Below are positions 4,508 to 7,679 of a stretch of DNA of 7,679 nucleotides, piece after piece. The notes under the pieces are model-generated. The model saw only the letters and a list, made by a program, of their open reading frames with translations, was not told where the DNA came from and did not search any database. Position 1 is the first letter of the stretch. Every line of letters begins with the position of its first letter. This stretch comes from an uncultured euryarchaeote (GTDB lineage: Archaea > Thermoplasmatota > Poseidoniia > Poseidoniales > Poseidoniaceae): NCBI GenBank assembly GCA_937897005.1, contig CALCOQ010000017.1, positions 1 through 7,679 on the forward strand. Direction: 5' to 3'. Position numbers and translations under genes: made by a program.

Positions 4508-5779
4508 TCACCATTGATACAACCATGGAAAGGCTCCATCGGCTGTGATTGGTTCAATCCCTGCTTCTGTCATCACCCAGGTGTCCTCACTGCCGATACT
4601 GCCCTCAGAATGTACTACCTTGGGCTCGATGGCCATGGTGTTACCAGAAATCATCGGCCTGTCGAAACCTGCTGCAACCACTGGGCTCTCATCGAGTTCC
4701 AGACCTAATGAATGACCGAGGAATCGGCTCTGGTCAGGTTGCATTCCCATCAGGTGTTCAGCATGGCCCAACTCAGCAGCCAACTCCGATCCTTTGACCC
4801 AGGCCTCAGCACAAGTCGCTCCGCCACTGAGTCCATCGACCACTGTGTCCTTGACCGCCAACATATCATCAAGTCTGGTCATCCATTGCTCAGACAACGA
4901 ACCAGCAACGAACATCCGGGTCATGTCGGCAAGATAGCCCCTGTGACTGTGCAGGAGGTCAACCAATACCGGCTCTCCTGCCTTGACCCTTGAGAATCCG
5001 GAGCCCATTCCTGCTCCAGGGTATGGCCCCGTGCCGCCAACTGCAGCATCGAAGAAGGATGGTATCCCGCCGGCTCTGCCTGAAACGATCACTCCTCGGT
5101 CGCATTGCATTGGAAATCTTCGCAGGTTGATGTTGCCAGCAAATCCCGCCTCTCTAGATACCGACTCAGCGATGGCCACCAGTTCGAGTTCACTCATTCC
5201 CTCACCGCCCTTGTCTGCAATGGCCTTGAACATCTGTAACTGGGTATCTGCAGCACAACGCATCATCTCCACCTCCCAAGTGGATTTGTCCTCTCTCAAC
5301 GCGTGTACCAGCCCGGTGCAGTCGCCGCCATCGCCTAGGGCTGAGGAAAACCTTGAGGCAAAGGCGGAGGGTATAGCACCATGCTGCAGGGCAGGAGCAC
5401 AACCGATGGCGGCGGAGAACTCTTTCAAGCGAGGAAAAGACTCTACCTCATGCGGGGCATCATCTGCACCAGCCTCCCATCTTGCCCTTTTCAGGGAACG
5501 TCGCACATATTGCACCGGCATGACATTCTCATCGGCGGAAATGAACAGGGAAGCATTCTGCCGCCCGCCGGTGAAATAATAGAGATCGACCGGATTCTGG
5601 ATCAAAGCACCTTCAAGACCATCGTCTCTGAGTGCTTGAGCCATAGTCTCCTGACGAATCACCAACTCCGGAACCGGGACTCTCCAGTCCTCACCATCAG
5701 GGCCGCTCAAGTCGTTCTCGGACCAGGTCATCAGTGGGTGCAGGGGTAGGGCGATGATGAATACTGCGCGGAATCTCAT
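4508..5779 (-). CDS. M24-family metallopeptidase (Xaa-Pro peptidase-like)
   Basis: This 423-aa protein is a two-domain 'pita-bread' metallopeptidase, probably cleaving Xaa-Pro bonds. The creatinase-like N-terminal domain spans about 38-155 (GALIQNPVDLYYFTGG). The catalytic domain follows, with all five expected metal ligands: D274 (VLVDLLHSH), D285 (YLADMTR), H356 (FLGHSLGLELDESP), E385 (TMAIEP) and E398 (IGSEDTWVMTEAG). In the GLxxHExP motif the second His is Asp (D363), a variant also known in other M24 proteins. The start ATG 5779 overlaps the methyltransferase stop as ATGA, so translation is probably coupled. The first 16 residues (MRFRAVFIIALPLHPL) are hydrophobic and atypical, and Met17 (5731) could be the real start. 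The unknown histone-fold-like gene follows 48 bp downstream. Confidence 0.93.
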   Translation of the reverse strand: MRFRAVFIIALPLHPLMTWSENDLSGPDGEDWRVPVPELVIRQETMAQALRDDGLEGALIQNPVDLYYFTGGRQNASLFISADENVMPVQYVRRSLKRARWEAGADDAPHEVESFPRLKEFSAAIGCAPALQHGAIPSAFASRFSSALGDGGDCTGLVHALREDKSTWEVEMMRCAADTQLQMFKAIADKGGEGMSELELVAIAESVSREAGFAGNINLRRFPMQCDRGVIVSGRAGGIPSFFDAAVGGTGPYPGAGMGSGFSRVKAGEPVLVDLLHSHRGYLADMTRMFVAGSLSEQWMTRLDDMLAVKDTVVDGLSGGATCAEAWVKGSELAAELGHAEHLMGMQPDQSRFLGHSLGLELDESPVVAAGFDRPMISGNTMAIEPKVVHSEGSIGSEDTWVMTEAGIEPITADGAFPWLYQW

Positions 5780-6714
5780 GCCTTGAGTTCAAGAACTTCG
5801 GCATCTATCCTCGACTGGGCGATTTCACAATACTCCTGAGAAATATCAACACCCACATACCTTCGACCAGTTCTGATTGCAGCAATGGCCGTAGTTCCAG
5901 AACCGAGAAATGGATCGAGAACAACATCTCCTGCAAAAGTGTACATCTCAATGCAACGACGTGGCAGTTCCACCGGGAAAGGGGCGGGATGCTTGACCCG
6001 CTTGGCCGATTCAGTGTTGAATGACCATATCGACTTCGTCTGTTCAATGAAATCCTCTTTCACAATTGTATCTTCTCGCCCTGTTTCTTTCTCCAGATTG
6101 CTGCGAGGAAGTTTGTATTCTCCTTTACTGTAGACCAGAATATACTCATGAATATCTCTGAGGCACGGGTTACTGGCGCTCTTGAACGACCCCCATGCGC
6201 AGGAGGCCCCGGCGCTGGCCGCCTTGTCCCAGATGATCTCACCACGCATCAGGAAACCGATGTCCTGCATGATGAGATTGATGTGGCTGGACAGAGGAAT
6301 GTAGGGCTTCCTACCAAGGTTGGCTACATTGATCACTGCCCTGCCCCCCGGCACCAGAACCCGATAGCACTCCTGGAAAACATCTCGCAGCAATCCAAGA
6401 TACTCCTGAAACGGCAAATCATCATCATACTCCTTGGCCGCGTTGTAAGGAGGTGAAGTGACCATCAGATGAACTGTATTATCAGGAATATCAATGCTTC
6501 TGCTATCACCGCAAATGATGTGATTCTCACGGTCTGTAGGTAATGGGTTCGCCATTCCTGTATCTGATTCCTGGGTTTGATCATCATACATACGACCAGA
6601 GTAATATTTACTCGAATCATGTCCTTCGCGCCTGCTCACTCCAAAGGAACTGGTGGCTGTGCTGGCACGTTGACGAGCCCCTCCGATTCCCTTGGAATCG
6701 TCTTCGCGCGCCAT
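5776..6714 (-). CDS. Beta-class DNA amino-methyltransferase (N4-cytosine or N6-adenine)
   Basis: This enzyme transfers a methyl group from S-adenosylmethionine to an exocyclic amino group in DNA. Catalytic motif IV, TSPPYN, comes first (about residues 86-91 from this start). Then come PGGRAVINVANLGRKPYIPL, IIWDKAASAGASCAWGSFKSASNP and the typical HEYILVYSKG. The SAM-binding motif I, VVLDPFLGSGTTAIAAIRTGRRYVGVDIS, is near the C-terminus. This motif order defines the beta class. SPPY is commonest in N4-cytosine enzymes but does not exclude adenine. No restriction endonuclease is nearby, so it looks like an orphan. The start is uncertain: the frame is open to GTG 6741/ATG 6738, ATG 6714 lies just after a TATA-like site, and ATG 6555 (MANPLPTDRENHIICGDS) would match the usual family start. 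The roughly 50 extra residues are polar and probably disordered. Confidence 0.93.
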   Translation of the reverse strand: MAREDDSKGIGGARQRASTATSSFGVSRREGHDSSKYYSGRMYDDQTQESDTGMANPLPTDRENHIICGDSRSIDIPDNTVHLMVTSPPYNAAKEYDDDLPFQEYLGLLRDVFQECYRVLVPGGRAVINVANLGRKPYIPLSSHINLIMQDIGFLMRGEIIWDKAASAGASCAWGSFKSASNPCLRDIHEYILVYSKGEYKLPRSNLEKETGREDTIVKEDFIEQTKSIWSFNTESAKRVKHPAPFPVELPRRCIEMYTFAGDVVLDPFLGSGTTAIAAIRTGRRYVGVDISQEYCEIAQSRIDAEVLELKA

Positions 6715-6742
6715 GGAACGCACAACGGCTCGACCCATCACC

Positions 6743-6751
6743 TATAATCTG
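6743..6751 (-). promoter_or_regulatory. TATA-like element for the methyltransferase operon
   Basis: The minus strand reads CAGATTATAGG across 6751-6741. An archaeal TATA box here would set transcription about 26 bp on, near 6719, five bases before ATG 6714. It is the only clear AT-rich spot in the 6715-6878 spacer between this operon and pgk. On the plus strand the same bases read TATAAT and might serve pgk, with a leader of about 105 nt. A second AT-rich stretch, TAAATATTAC (6610-6601), could drive a shorter form from ATG 6555. Confidence 0.35.
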
Positions 6752-6869
6752 CCACCATTGAGCCAATCAAGAGCGCGATTTGTGGACCTGCGAGCCTACG
6801 CGAATCCGCGCAAGTGCATCTACACTCGATGGAATGTAGGGGAACCACTGAAAACCACCAGTTGTCCGC

Positions 6870-6874
6870 GAGGG
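6870..6874 (+). promoter_or_regulatory. Shine-Dalgarno-like site of pgk
   Basis: GAGGG lies four bases before ATG 6879. An in-frame TGA at 6849-6851 leaves no earlier usable start, so the ATG is secure. Confidence 0.45.
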
Positions 6875-6878
6875 TCTG

Positions 6879-7679
6879 ATGGCAAGGGTCGTCACGCTGG
6901 ACGAGGTCCAGTTAGAGGGCAAAACTGTTCTTCTTAGAACAGATATCAATTCACCTCTTCATCCAGAGACGAAGTCGTTCCTCGATGATACCAGAATCCG
7001 AATGATTCTACCCACATTACGAAAACTATCCAAAAGCAAGGTAGTCATCATGACTCACCAGAGTAGACCGGGTAAATCAGACTTCACTGGAACTCTGGGG
7101 CACGCACGTGAACTTGGTAGATTGCTTGGGAAGAAAGTTGACTGGGTGAGTGACATACATGGAGAGAAGGCACTTGCCGCCATCGAATCTCTTGAAATTG
7201 GAGAACTGCTCATGCTCAACAATGTAAGAATGGATGAAGAAGAGAATTCCATGAAAAATTCCAGTTACGAAGCATTGAGTGAAAGCAACATCGTTTCCAC
7301 TCTTTCCGGAGTTGTTGATGTATTTGTCAACGATGCTTTCGCCTGTGCTCACAGGAGCACTCCTTCAACCACAGGATTCACCAATGTTCTGCCCTGTGTG
7401 GCTGGAGAACTGATGAGCAAGGAGATTCGAGCATTGCAAAGGGTCAGTGAAGACCCTGAGCGCCCATGCATCGCCGTTCTTGGAGGCATCAAGGTCGATG
7501 ATTCCATCAAGGTCGCAGATAATATGTTGCGAGGTGAAATCATTGATCAGGTATGGGTCATCGGTGGGGTTGCAAATCTATTCCTGATATGCAGTGGCGT
7601 TGATATCGGGGGCCCTAGTACAGAATTCCTGCGCAAAGAAGTGGGTGATTCCTGGGATGATGTGGTCGAGATGGCGAAC
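6879..7679 (+). CDS. pgk: Phosphoglycerate kinase, archaeal type, N-terminal part (cut by window edge)
   Basis: This is the glycolytic/gluconeogenic enzyme that exchanges a phosphate between 1,3-bisphosphoglycerate and ADP in the cytoplasm. The 267 codons present cover about two thirds of the usual 400-410 aa and run off the right edge without a stop. The N-terminal substrate-binding domain carries VLLRTDINSPL (17-27), THQSRPGKSDF (59-69), MLNNVRMDEEEN (112-123) and FVNDAFACAHRSTPST (149-164). RTDINSP in place of the bacterial RVDFNVP, and the HQSRPG motif, are archaeal traits. The nucleotide domain begins with CIAVLGGIKVDDSIKV (197-212), where Ile replaces the usual Ala of GGAKV, and VWVIGGVANLFL. 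The ADP-binding end is missing from the window. It is transcribed away from the methyltransferase operon. Confidence 0.97.
   Translation, partial: MARVVTLDEVQLEGKTVLLRTDINSPLHPETKSFLDDTRIRMILPTLRKLSKSKVVIMTHQSRPGKSDFTGTLGHARELGRLLGKKVDWVSDIHGEKALAAIESLEIGELLMLNNVRMDEEENSMKNSSYEALSESNIVSTLSGVVDVFVNDAFACAHRSTPSTTGFTNVLPCVAGELMSKEIRALQRVSEDPERPCIAVLGGIKVDDSIKVADNMLRGEIIDQVWVIGGVANLFLICSGVDIGGPSTEFLRKEVGDSWDDVVEMAN

Noticed and set aside
4983..5579. Long plus-strand open frame of 198 codons
   Set aside because: It lies entirely antisense to the well-supported M24 peptidase, has Pro/Ser-rich composition without domain motifs, and has no ribosome site.
4508..5779. M24 peptidase as an inactive (pseudo-enzyme) homologue because the HExP His is Asp
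   Set aside because: All five metal-binding residues (D274, D285, H356, E385, E398) are present, and the Asp at that second-shell position is known in other M24 proteins.
6742..6878. Possible tRNA or structured RNA between the methyltransferase and pgk genes
   Set aside because: Short complementary pieces exist (CGCG/CGCG near 6798-6809, CTACA/TGTAG near 6820-6839). However, there is no GTTCRAN T-arm, no acceptor stem pairing and no cloverleaf on either strand.
1..7679. Mobile element, CRISPR array or defence island
   Set aside because: No transposase, integrase, Cas gene, spaced direct repeats or toxin-antitoxin pair is visible. The lone methyltransferase has no endonuclease partner in the window.

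Overview
The window most resembles a planktonic euryarchaeon of the Marine Group II / Thermoplasmatota type. The evidence is an archaeal-type phosphoglycerate kinase (RTDINSP and HQSRPGKSDF motifs), several Shine-Dalgarno sites of the archaeal GGTG(A) form, TATA-like elements about 26 bp upstream of some starts, and compact gene spacing. The taxon is an inference; no rRNA or other marker is present.

Left part (1-1922): a truncated minus-strand gene for a secreted protein diverges from a tight plus-strand operon. That operon holds xseA and xseB (both exonuclease VII subunits) and a small cysteine-bearing beta-alpha-beta protein that may be related to MIP18/DUF59 or NifU-like proteins. Middle part (1912-3595): three genes make a redox cluster: a thioredoxin-like CAAC protein (minus, TTG start), a divergent PrxQ/BCP-type peroxiredoxin (plus), and a convergent aquaporin (minus). 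The aquaporin's pore-lining residues read H-I-A-R, as in some plant tonoplast aquaporins. Just upstream of it lies a palindrome containing the central 13 bp of the Fur-box consensus. A plausible reading is peroxide or redox homeostasis, with the channel passing water, H2O2 or small solutes and the Trx/Prx pair removing peroxide.

Right part (3650-6714, minus): an apparent operon of a beta-class DNA amino-methyltransferase, an M24 metallopeptidase that overlaps it by ATGA, and an unfamiliar all-helical protein. The last has two similar halves, each with histone-fold-like ends separated by an extra long helix. It is the best candidate here for something undescribed, possibly a duplicated histone-fold DNA-binding protein. 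At the right edge (6879-7679, plus) is the first two thirds of pgk, divergent from the methyltransferase.

No tRNA, rRNA, CRISPR array, insertion sequence or attachment site was seen. No stretch longer than about 165 bases lacks a gene.
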